Part shown: positions 6,029 to 13,580 of the stretch, one piece after another
Numbering within the stretch: position 1 is the first letter of the stretch
Layout: the number at the start of each line of letters is the position of its first letter
Source: a virus
Length of the DNA: 29,852 nucleotides
Virus record (IMG/VR): IMGVR_UViG_3300023109_000086
Location: 1-29,852 of that record
Reading direction: 5' to 3' (one strand)
Translations under genes and position numbers: made by a program
The notes under the pieces: model-generated
Seen by the model: the letters and a program-made list of their open reading frames with translations, nothing else
Database searches by the model: none
Told to the model about the DNA's origin: nothing

Positions 6029-8164
6029 TTATGCTACCATCTCAATAAACTCGGTCAGCATTTTACGGGAAGTAAGGCGATTTGACATAGACTTACTGAA
6101 CGCAGTTTTGATCTTGTTTTTTGATGCATCTTCATCGACCTCAAACTCAGCATTAGAAGCTTTCATGCTAGTGTCAAGAATAAGGAAACTCTTATCAAAC
6201 CCACGGGATTCATATGACATCCATTTATCTTTACGAATGGTTTTTCGAGCAGCCGCAACCCCATCCCAATCTATCTGAGTTTTATGAGAAAGTATATGGT
6301 GCAAATGATGACCACGAATATCAAACTGCGTAACAATACGAATGCCAACAACATTTGAACCAGTCTCATCAGCATAAATCTCGAGAAGAGCTTTAGTCGG
6401 GTCTTCTCGATCATCCAAAATATACCGTTGGTTGCGGAATTTTATCTGCGTTTTACGGTTCCCCCAAATGCGGCTATATTGATATTCACCATCATCGTAT
6501 GTTAAAGCGTTTGAGCACCCATCTGTCAAGAATATCGCATTTACAATATCAAGACGATTAGCAGCTTTAAATTTATTGTGGATCTTCATGCCAGCAATAA
6601 TCGCATCATTGAGTGGAGTGCTGTTAAGGCGATAATGGGCAAGGCGGTCCATGCTATCATATCCTTTATTCATAATATCCCAGGAAATGCCCAGCTGCCG
6701 ATTACTAGGGCGGTCTCGTGTATTCATAACAGAAAGGAACAAGAGGTTTTTACAAGCCTCAGTAAACTTACTGCGAGTCAAATCACTATTCAACAATTCA
6801 ATGAAACGGAAGTTCTCAGCCACAGACATGTGGTTTTTTTGGCGACGGGGCATAACATTAGAAGTGCCGGACAAGTCAGTAAAAGCCAACACTTTGAATG
6901 GGATTGCCACTTGCTTACAAAAGGAAGCAAGGCAAAGGCACTGCTCAACCGTTTTACTGAAAGAAGAATACATAGAACCAGACCAATCAAGATACAAAAT
7001 CATACCGTGGCTCTTACCATTGGCCACCACACCAACTCGTGAGAAGATGTCGTCAGAGAACTTGTAGTTATTCATCTTAACAGTATCAATGACACCAGAC
7101 TTCGAAGTTGTGGTGCGGGCATACTCAGCGGCACGTTTCTTCATCTCAAACTCTTTGACGAGGTAATTAATTGTTTTCTTGTTATTGGTTTTAAATTTAT
7201 TGAACAGAGCGTCTTTGAAAGCCGCAGGAACCGAAGCAGCAGCAAGATCCTTTGCGATCTGATCAGGTGTGGTAACTTTGATGTTATCCCAATTTTGGGG
7301 GTCAACTACAACGGTGGTAACGTTTTCATTAGTGCTGCTGATCTCACGAATAGAATTAGAAAGAACCTTATCTGTCAGTGATACTGGCTCTTCGCTCGTT
7401 TCACCACCAGTGTCTGTAGTTGTCTGACTCTGTGATTCTGATTCTTGATCATCAGAACCGACTTCATCTTCTTTACCAGAAGCATCATCGTTGGCAGCTT
7501 CCGTTTCTTTTCTAGTTTCTTCAGAAGTATCACCATCTCCTGATTGGTTGGTGGGAAGGTCTAATTCTTGGTCAGAAGAATCAGAAGATTCAGGCTGGGG
7601 AGAAGAAGAAGACATAGCTTCAAACAAACGAATGGCGCAGTCAAGAGCCTCTTCAAAAGTCTCGAGACCACGCATCTCCTCGACCCAAACCTTCTCGTCC
7701 TCTTCAATGCGAACACCAACAGACTCACCGCATTTGAACAAAACATTCAAGCGGTCGATCAGATCATAGGAGCTGTTGATTTCATCAACGCTGGCACCAA
7801 AGAAATTGTCAGCGAGCATATTTTGATAAGAACGAACGAAAGAGCGACGGAGTCCAGGAAAGCGGCGCTGAATCAACTTTTCGATACGAGCATCTTCCAC
7901 GACATTTAGAAAACCCTTAAAAGCTTGACCACGCTCCTCAACTTCATCCATCCAACCTTCAGATGGTGTGTACAGAGCGTGGCCAACTTCGTGACCCACG
8001 AGATGGTCATAAGTAAAGCTTTCCATTTTATCCCACATGGGGAGAGTCAGAACACGGTTCAAGACATCGAAGGAAGCAGTGGCGACGGTATCGTGGGTGA
8101 CGTCGATATTCTCTTGGGAGAGAAGACGGGCGAGAATTTCTTTGGAAGCGGTGTTAACAGTCAT
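6029..8164 (-). CDS. cobT: CobT-like protein: zinc-metallopeptidase motif plus VWA domain
   Basis: A 711-residue protein. The N-terminal domain carries HEVGH (58-62), an HExxH zinc motif, and NVVEDARIE (about 87-95), the CobT-type VEDARxE segment that could give a third ligand. An acidic, Ser/Asp/Glu-rich linker spans about 185-260. A C-terminal VWA domain has the MIDAS motif DWSGS (393-397) and a later LTDGCS. This layout matches CobT, the partner of CobS in cobaltochelatase, and the VWA partners of MoxR ATPases. With the CobS-like neighbour it probably forms an ATP-driven complex. Target unknown. The intact HExxH suggests that peptidase activity is possible. Confidence 0.8.
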   Translation of the reverse strand: MTVNTASKEILARLLSQENIDVTHDTVATASFDVLNRVLTLPMWDKMESFTYDHLVGHEVGHALYTPSEGWMDEVEERGQAFKGFLNVVEDARIEKLIQRRFPGLRRSFVRSYQNMLADNFFGASVDEINSSYDLIDRLNVLFKCGESVGVRIEEDEKVWVEEMRGLETFEEALDCAIRLFEAMSSSSPQPESSDSSDQELDLPTNQSGDGDTSEETRKETEAANDDASGKEDEVGSDDQESESQSQTTTDTGGETSEEPVSLTDKVLSNSIREISSTNENVTTVVVDPQNWDNIKVTTPDQIAKDLAAASVPAAFKDALFNKFKTNNKKTINYLVKEFEMKKRAAEYARTTTSKSGVIDTVKMNNYKFSDDIFSRVGVVANGKSHGMILYLDWSGSMYSSFSKTVEQCLCLASFCKQVAIPFKVLAFTDLSGTSNVMPRRQKNHMSVAENFRFIELLNSDLTRSKFTEACKNLLFLSVMNTRDRPSNRQLGISWDIMNKGYDSMDRLAHYRLNSTPLNDAIIAGMKIHNKFKAANRLDIVNAIFLTDGCSNALTYDDGEYQYSRIWGNRKTQIKFRNQRYILDDREDPTKALLEIYADETGSNVVGIRIVTQFDIRGHHLHHILSHKTQIDWDGVAAARKTIRKDKWMSYESRGFDKSFLILDTSMKASNAEFEVDEDASKNKIKTAFSKSMSNRLTSRKMLTEFIEMVA

Positions 8165-8188
8165 ATCGAACCTCTCAAGTTATACCTC

Positions 8189-8217
8189 ATCATACCATAT
8201 GGGTGCAGTAATGTCAA
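8189..8217 (-). promoter_or_regulatory. Sigma70-type promoter for CobT-like gene
   Basis: TTGACA (8217-8212), a 17-nt spacer and TATGAT (8194-8189) lie in the 62-nt gap after the GIY-YIG-like gene. The start codon is 25 nt downstream. Confidence 0.8.
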
Positions 8218-8226
8218 CCCCTAAAA

Positions 8227-8796
8227 TCACATTTTTTCGAGTTTTTTAAAAATATTTTTTTGCTCTGACTTTGGCAGTTGCTTAAACATTTCCATGATAC
8301 GATCTTGAGTGCAGATCGGACCATCACATGTTGGGAGACCGCCATACTTTGCAACGTATTCTTGGTGCAACCTACTCTCTACCCCATGTGCTGGAATCTT
8401 AATTCCCTCGCCATAGCCCATTGGGTAGTATGCAACATAAAGGTTTTCTTTGTTTTCTTCACCATACTTTATCCTGAATAGCGTTCCGTTTGCGTATGGG
8501 TTTTTTAGGTGAGCTGCACGTGTAATCGTGCCCATAAAATCTGCGGTGCGGCTGCGGATGCCTCTATATTTACTGGAACCAGCAGTTCCGATATAAACTA
8601 CTCGTTCGTCTAGGTGATCAACCTCTTCCTCAGCAATCGTGTGTTCGGTATCGTATGCATACAGGTAGCAGCCGCCCATGTGATACTTCTCTTGATTCTT
8701 CCTATTAAAGCCAACAACCTCATCACTGAGCTTGCAAACACCATCATCGTCCCAGAGGCGAATCCACTTCGCCTGATAGTCATTGTAGAGCAACAT
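8227..8796 (-). CDS. GIY-YIG-like nuclease domain protein
   Basis: A 189-residue protein that I read as a divergent GIY-YIG domain. GCYLY (42-46) stands for GIY. VVYIG (66-70) is a clear YIG strand, followed by arginines at 78 and 81 in the place of the catalytic Arg. A Glu at 140 in HGVESRLHQEYVAKYG sits where the metal-binding Glu is expected. GIY-YIG proteins cut DNA in repair, restriction or homing. It stands alone between two promoters, which fits a moron-like or homing-type gene, but I see no intron nearby. The insert between the two halves is longer than usual, so the call is moderate. Confidence 0.5.
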   Translation of the reverse strand: MLLYNDYQAKWIRLWDDDGVCKLSDEVVGFNRKNQEKYHMGGCYLYAYDTEHTIAEEEVDHLDERVVYIGTAGSSKYRGIRSRTADFMGTITRAAHLKNPYANGTLFRIKYGEENKENLYVAYYPMGYGEGIKIPAHGVESRLHQEYVAKYGGLPTCDGPICTQDRIMEMFKQLPKSEQKNIFKKLEKM

Positions 8797-8819
8797 TTAG
8801 CTTTTCCTCAAATGATTAC

Positions 8820-8854
8820 AACCCAACTCTATAATACAAGAGCTGGGTTGTCAA
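8820..8854 (-). promoter_or_regulatory. Promoter with embedded 11-bp palindrome
   Basis: TTGACA (8854-8849) and TAGAGT (8831-8826) are 17 nt apart. The region between and including the -10 box is an inverted repeat: 8820-8830 pairs with 8839-8849 around an 8-nt loop, with one non-Watson-Crick position. It would be an operator for a dimeric repressor or an RNA hairpin. No T-run follows, so a terminator is unlikely. Confidence 0.6.
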
Positions 8855-8868
8855 GGAGTTTTTTACAT

Positions 8869-9690
8869 TTAAGAGAAAAAACTTTCAAGGGTCGTTTCAG
8901 GTTTCTGGTACTTACCTTTAGTAGAGTCTCGAAGTTTCAACTCAGCGTGACCTGTTGTTTTGCGGATATACATCTTACAAAGGTCAGGAAACTCGTCAGC
9001 GATCCACTTCACGCTGTTGTAGATATACTGTTCAGTTCGCACAGTTTGTAGACCGCCAGCCTGTTTATAGTAATTTGACTTAACCGTGATGTCATCGAGG
9101 CGAACCACCACGCCGTGCTTCACATACTGCCGCAAGCTGTACTCATAATCTTCGCCGTGGTTTGTCACACGATCTAAGTATGGATCATGGTCTACAATAA
9201 CACCGAACATGGATGCAATAATATAGCTAAGTTTTGTGTAGGTTCTATGTTTCATAAAGTATGCGTTTGATGCAGCATAGATACCGAACGTTTGCGCTTT
9301 ATTCTCTTCGCACGCAGCAAACCCTCGGAAGATAACTTCTTCCTCAAGATCATCAACCCGTGCAAGGTCTTGCTCACTCACTTTCTTTTGGACCTCATCG
9401 ACGTCATCATCAAACATCATAAGATATGTTCCCTCGGGATACCACTTCTCAATGAAGTTTCGTTGAGCGCCAATAGTCGGTACGCCCTTCACAACCTCGA
9501 TATCTTTAGTGTAATCATTATCTGTTAGCGCCTGAGTGTAGTTTTCATATTCACCTTCTTCTTCAGCGTTAATAAACACTTTAATACGGGATGGGTCGAT
9601 ACCATATTCTTTCAGAACACGCAGCGTCTTACCCTGAATAATATCATGGCGCTTATATGACGGGATAGCAATTTGATAATCATAACTCAT
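8869..9690 (-). CDS. TET-associated glycosyltransferase-like protein (DNA-base modification)
   Basis: A 273-residue GT-A-type protein. It opens with IAIPSYKR, has GVPTIGAQRN (69-78), a metal-binding DDDVD (94-98) and a later GEDYEYSLRQYVKHG acid segment. It overlaps the dioxygenase gene by 4 nt (ATGA). Families of this kind next to TET/JBP dioxygenases were proposed to glycosylate oxidised bases in phage DNA. Here it would transfer a sugar to the hydroxylated base made by its neighbour; this is inference. The extreme C-terminus, TTLESFFS, nearly repeats the tail of the dioxygenase (ASLEGFFS), suggesting a shared partner such as the gp45 clamp. It ends the long uvsY-to-GT run. Confidence 0.72.
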   Translation of the reverse strand: MSYDYQIAIPSYKRHDIIQGKTLRVLKEYGIDPSRIKVFINAEEEGEYENYTQALTDNDYTKDIEVVKGVPTIGAQRNFIEKWYPEGTYLMMFDDDVDEVQKKVSEQDLARVDDLEEEVIFRGFAACEENKAQTFGIYAASNAYFMKHRTYTKLSYIIASMFGVIVDHDPYLDRVTNHGEDYEYSLRQYVKHGVVVRLDDITVKSNYYKQAGGLQTVRTEQYIYNSVKWIADEFPDLCKMYIRKTTGHAELKLRDSTKGKYQKPETTLESFFS

Positions 9691-11084
9691 GAAAAGAACC
9701 CCTCCAAGCTTGCCTCTTTCTCATATGCTTCAGGGTGATATTCACGAACCATATCTTCACCACCGTTAGCTTCTAGATAATCATACCATTCCTGGGTTGT
9801 CCACATAGAAGGCGATACACCATTCCACATCGGCTTCCATAGTTCATGCTCTTTATTAAAACGGCGACTATCAACAAAGTTGCGACGAGCCGCCTCATAT
9901 TCCCAAGAACCCAAATTTGTCATCTTCTCACGGAAGTAGCAGACCAAAGAAACACGTTCCATGTCTTCGATCTTTTTACCTGCAGGCGGTTTCAATTCAG
10001 TATTGCCGTGAATGCCGCCATGGTTATTGATCAATAGCAGATCTCCAGGACGAATATTCACGGCAACCCGAAACTCAGGAAGAACAAGGTAGCCCCCTTC
10101 CCAAGCTTTGTCTTTCGCAACCACCGTCAGATTGGAGAACCCATCATTTAGATCACCCGCATCGTAATGCGCAGCGGTGCGAAAGTTTTTATTCACAGTA
10201 ATTGTTGTGAATGGGGTGTCTTCACCAGCGACACGAAAGCGGCTGTCAATAGTATCAGCAACGGCTTTTTGAACCCCGAAACGTTGAGGCAGAAGTTCTG
10301 CAAACTTATTCGAAAGTTTGCGCATAAATGGATAGCACTTCTCATAATCATCACGATGTTGCTCTGTATATGCTGTAGCCCGACCATATGGAATGCGTGG
10401 ATAGCGATCAAAGAAACCTGCTATCCCAGAGTTTACAGCATTGGCATATGTAGTGTCAGAAATAAATGTTTTCTTCACAGTCGCCGCATCTTTAGCAGCT
10501 GCCTCTGGAGACATATCTTGCCACTCTTTCATCTTCTGCTGGAAGAAGTCCTCATAGTTATATCCAGCGTCATTGATTTTACTCCGCAACCAAACGATTC
10601 CACGTGTAGAACCTTCCAACGATTTATGTTTCTCAATAATCGCTTGGACTGGATCCGAACCATCGTCAAATAGAGAAGCCTTGGGACTGATGTAATGGTC
10701 CATGATTTCGACCTGCTCATCTGTTGCCCAATCACGTGCCCCACTTTGATCACCCTTTGGACCAGCCGCAACACCACGGTTTTGTGTTGGCTGTGCTGCA
10801 GGCATCAGACCATCAAAAGCACCGAGTTGCTCTTGCTCTGTGAATATGTTTTTGCGGTACTTGAAGATAATGTTAGCTTCGCCGTTTTCAGCTTCTCCTG
10901 TCAAACCGCCTGATGCTGGGGCATAGAAGTCCATGTCATCTTCGACTAGAATATCATAGTCGGTATCTTCCATATATGTACCGAGCTTGTGCTTGCAGTC
11001 ATCCCAAAACTTTGCAGTAACTACTGGGATGCCATCCTGCATCTCGACGCTATAGTTTTCAGTATTAATATCACTAACCATCAT
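9687..11084 (-). CDS. TET/JBP-type 2-oxoglutarate/Fe(II) dioxygenase
   Basis: A 465-residue protein with a C-terminal double-stranded beta-helix dioxygenase domain. Iron ligands are H306 and D308 in AAHYDAGD and a distal His, H355 or H359, in NNHGGIHG. GGYLVLPE (330-337), RPGD (345-348) and an Arg in RVSLVCYF (about 377, for 2-oxoglutarate) match the TET/JBP pattern. These enzymes oxidise the 5-methyl group of 5-methylcytosine or thymine in DNA. The N-terminal 200 residues include an acidic, low-complexity part and no domain I recognise. The start ATG at 11084 has AAGGA upstream. No cytosine methyltransferase is in the window, so the substrate base is open. The C-terminus LEGFFS is shared with the next gene. 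Confidence 0.78.
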   Translation of the reverse strand: MMVSDINTENYSVEMQDGIPVVTAKFWDDCKHKLGTYMEDTDYDILVEDDMDFYAPASGGLTGEAENGEANIIFKYRKNIFTEQEQLGAFDGLMPAAQPTQNRGVAAGPKGDQSGARDWATDEQVEIMDHYISPKASLFDDGSDPVQAIIEKHKSLEGSTRGIVWLRSKINDAGYNYEDFFQQKMKEWQDMSPEAAAKDAATVKKTFISDTTYANAVNSGIAGFFDRYPRIPYGRATAYTEQHRDDYEKCYPFMRKLSNKFAELLPQRFGVQKAVADTIDSRFRVAGEDTPFTTITVNKNFRTAAHYDAGDLNDGFSNLTVVAKDKAWEGGYLVLPEFRVAVNIRPGDLLLINNHGGIHGNTELKPPAGKKIEDMERVSLVCYFREKMTNLGSWEYEAARRNFVDSRRFNKEHELWKPMWNGVSPSMWTTQEWYDYLEANGGEDMVREYHPEAYEKEASLEGFFS

Positions 11085-11346
11085 TCATTTTCCTTATGCT
11101 CCAAGACATATCAGAAACTTGTCGCCAGCTCAAGGTATCCCCTGCCTGCCAACCCAAGCTTTCCATAAAATCATCAGGGAGCTCTAGCATGAGTTCCCCA
11201 TCTTCATCTTCTGTAACAGTAATATACCTTGAATTTGCGTCGCTGTCAACTATTTTATTTAAGTTTTCTTGAACAAAACTAGAGAACCCAGAATAAATAT
11301 CCTTGCCTTCTTGCTCGCCAGTATCTTCATCACTAAAATCACTCAT
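11074..11346 (-). CDS. Small AbrB/MazE-like protein
   Basis: A 90-residue protein with an acidic N-terminus and a segment (about 42-75) reading like a SpoVT/AbrB swapped-hairpin domain: ITVTEDEDGELMLELPDDF, then LGWQAGDTLSW. The pattern of strand, LP, short helix, LGxxxGD and strand is typical of AbrB and MazE DNA-binding or antitoxin domains. No toxin partner is adjacent. It overlaps its neighbours by 4 and 11 nt, so it is expressed with the deformylase-like protein and the dioxygenase. A regulatory or DNA-binding role is inferred from the motif only. Confidence 0.55.
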   Translation of the reverse strand: MSDFSDEDTGEQEGKDIYSGFSSFVQENLNKIVDSDANSRYITVTEDEDGELMLELPDDFMESLGWQAGDTLSWRQVSDMSWSIRKMNDG

Positions 11347-11867
11347 AGTAGTACTGATTCCTTTCTCGCTTTATCAAGCCGTTTTTTCTGTTTGATTGCT
11401 CTCTCTAGGTAATACCTGTTTGCCTTCTTAGTATATAGAAGACCTTGAAGAAGATCATACTGGTGCTGGAAAATACGGGCTGTGATCCCATCAAACTTAA
11501 CAACATCCGTTACCATCTCTGCTGTTGTATAACGAACACGGATACTGGTTGGGCGTTTGATCTTGATGAACAATCCAGGGAAGCATGGATTCATCTCCTC
11601 CTCAACCGCAGTTTCCTCACCATAAGATGTGATGATGGGATTGAACGCTGCAAAGGCTGAGGAAGTGTCTGCTGGGTTGCCAACTGTCATAACCTGCAGA
11701 GGCAAGCCAAATTGGTTGGCTGATAACCCCATAATGCGTAGCTTTGACATTCGATCAGTCATCTGCAGGGAAAGTTCTACTGGGTCTATTTCTGGGTTGG
11801 AGAAGTCAAACTTCTCTGCTGCTGTTCTCAAAATAGGGTCTGAACCCTTTACAAGTTTCATATTCAT
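11343..11867 (-). CDS. Peptide deformylase-like protein with degenerate catalytic motifs
   Basis: A 174-residue relative of peptide deformylase, which removes the formyl group from nascent N-termini. Motif I is kept as GLSANQFG (47-54). Motif II, normally EGCLS before FPG, reads EMNPC before FPG (91-98), so the metal-binding Cys aligns with Asn93. Motif III, normally QHExDHLxG, reads QHQYDLLQG (134-142): the catalytic Glu is Gln136 and the second His is Leu139. Only His135 of the metal site remains. It is probably inactive as a classical deformylase and may be a binding protein. ATG overlaps the gene 46 stop (ATGA), with AGGA upstream. Confidence 0.75.
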   Translation of the reverse strand: MNMKLVKGSDPILRTAAEKFDFSNPEIDPVELSLQMTDRMSKLRIMGLSANQFGLPLQVMTVGNPADTSSAFAAFNPIITSYGEETAVEEEMNPCFPGLFIKIKRPTSIRVRYTTAEMVTDVVKFDGITARIFQHQYDLLQGLLYTKKANRYYLERAIKQKKRLDKARKESVLL

Positions 11868-13579
11868 GCTGCTATCCTACTAAAGTTTTTTACTTTCTCG
11901 AAGCGAATCTGGCTTCTAAATTTATCTGTCAACACATCACCTTTATGGCTGATCACAAATACGTTTGTATCTGCCCCGACCTCGTTGAGTAGCTTCAGGA
12001 ACTCATCACAGCCAGTGGTATCAAGGGATGCATCAAATACTTCATCAAGAATCAGAAGGTTTGTGTTTGTGCTATTCTTCAGACGAGCGATAGACCGCCA
12101 AGTAAATAGCAGAGCCAAGTCAATACGCATCTTCTCGCCTTCACTGAAGCTGCTGTACGAAAACTCATCTCTGTGTCGGCTCTTGATAACTTCATTAAAC
12201 TCCTCATCAAGTTCAAAGTTTACGAAGAAGTCAAGCGCCTGTAGATATTTGTTCACTAGCTTATTCATAATTGGAACATACTGGCGAATGATCTTGGTTT
12301 TGATCCCGCCATCTTTAAGCATCGCAGAAGCAATCTCAAAGAGCTGTTTCTGTTCGAGCAACTCAATACCACGCTTCTTGAATGTATCAAGATCTTCTCT
12401 AAGCTTCGACAAGTCAGAGGTGTCCGTTCTCTTTTCTTCAGCCTTTGCCTCAAGAGCTACAATATCTTTTTCAGTCTTCTCGATTTGCTTATTGTAAAAG
12501 TCAATCTGAGATTGATTCTCACGAATATTGTTCTGTAGCTTAGAGATGTTTTGCTGCGTTTGAGAGATTGCCTCAAGCTCATCTTGAATGCCGCCCAAGT
12601 CACCCTGAAGCTTATCAATGGCTTGCTCAGTCTCACCGATAACTTCCTTTGTCTGATTAATCTTAGCAACCTTCACCTCAAGGTCGATATGCTGCTCACA
12701 AGTTGGGCAGTTATCATGGTTCTCAAAAAACCCAGCACGTTTATGCGCTTTGCTATGTTTGTCTCTGAGCTTCAACAAAATCTCAGACATCTTCTCAGAC
12801 TTACGCTTATATGAACCTTCGCTAGTAACTGTCTGGAGCAACTCATCTACTGCTTGAGAATAACCATCCGAAGAATCAGAAAGCTCTTTATTCTTCTCAA
12901 TATATCCTTCAATCGTTTTCTTCAGATCATCAATCCGATCAGTATAGTCAGTTTGGATCTGCTCCATGTATTTCTTCTGGATGTCAATCTTTTCTTTGGT
13001 GATGTCTGCGTTACGTTTAATCTCTGCAATATCACTCTTATTTGTGGACATCCGATCCTTTAACAGAAGGTTCATACTACTGAAGATCTGAATATCAAGC
13101 AAATCTTCGATAACCTCACGGCGGTCACGTGTAGATAGCTGCATGAATGGAGTAAAGGAAGCATTACCAAGCACAACAATCTGCGTGAATGATTTGTAGT
13201 TGAGTTTAAGAATTGTTTCTTCGAGCTGTGCCTGATACTCACGGATAGTTCCAGGCTGATCAATGAGAGAACCATTCTTCCAGATCTCAAACAAGTTCGG
13301 CTTCATACCACGTCGAATAAGATAATCTGTGTTGCCATTACTAAAGTTCACCTCAACCACCACATCCTTTTCGTTGATGCTATTGGGTAGCTGAGTCTTA
13401 TTAATATTTCTGAATGGCTTGTTGAATAGAACATATGTAATAGCATCAAGCAAGGTAGACTTACCTGCGCCGTTCTCACCAACAATAACAGTAGAAGAAG
13501 ATCGATCTAGATGAATCTCTGTCCACTGGTTGCCCGTCGAAAGAAAATTCTTCCAACGGATATTTTTAAATTTCAGCAT
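11864..13579 (-). CDS. 46: Recombination endonuclease subunit gp46 (Rad50/SbcC-like)
   Basis: The ATPase subunit of the gp46/gp47 nuclease, which resects double-strand ends for recombination-dependent replication and degrades host DNA. At 571 residues it is close to T4 gp46 (560). Walker A is GENGAGKST at 34-42. A long coiled coil is interrupted by the zinc hook CPTC at 291-294. The ABC signature YSSFSEGEKMR and Walker B LLILDEVFD follow, then a His-loop ISHKGD. It begins one base after the gene 47 stop and overlaps the deformylase-like gene by 4 nt. Confidence 0.97.
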   Translation of the reverse strand: MLKFKNIRWKNFLSTGNQWTEIHLDRSSSTVIVGENGAGKSTLLDAITYVLFNKPFRNINKTQLPNSINEKDVVVEVNFSNGNTDYLIRRGMKPNLFEIWKNGSLIDQPGTIREYQAQLEETILKLNYKSFTQIVVLGNASFTPFMQLSTRDRREVIEDLLDIQIFSSMNLLLKDRMSTNKSDIAEIKRNADITKEKIDIQKKYMEQIQTDYTDRIDDLKKTIEGYIEKNKELSDSSDGYSQAVDELLQTVTSEGSYKRKSEKMSEILLKLRDKHSKAHKRAGFFENHDNCPTCEQHIDLEVKVAKINQTKEVIGETEQAIDKLQGDLGGIQDELEAISQTQQNISKLQNNIRENQSQIDFYNKQIEKTEKDIVALEAKAEEKRTDTSDLSKLREDLDTFKKRGIELLEQKQLFEIASAMLKDGGIKTKIIRQYVPIMNKLVNKYLQALDFFVNFELDEEFNEVIKSRHRDEFSYSSFSEGEKMRIDLALLFTWRSIARLKNSTNTNLLILDEVFDASLDTTGCDEFLKLLNEVGADTNVFVISHKGDVLTDKFRSQIRFEKVKNFSRIAA

Positions 13580-13580
13580 C

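Noticed and set aside
4784-8164. Cobalamin biosynthesis as the assigned function of the CobS/CobT-like pair
   Set aside because: No chelatase subunit or other cobalamin gene is in the window. The names record family likeness only.
86-8249. Many forward-strand open frames of 60-170 codons, for example 1870-2328 and 6578-7042
   Set aside because: They lie opposite well-identified minus-strand genes, show no family motifs and have atypical composition. They are antisense shadows of the real genes.
8227-8796. Homing endonuclease within an intron
   Set aside because: The gene stands free between promoters, and neither flanking gene is interrupted.
8820-8849. The inverted repeat before the GIY-YIG-like gene as an intrinsic terminator
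   Set aside because: No T-rich run follows it on the minus strand, and it coincides with promoter boxes.
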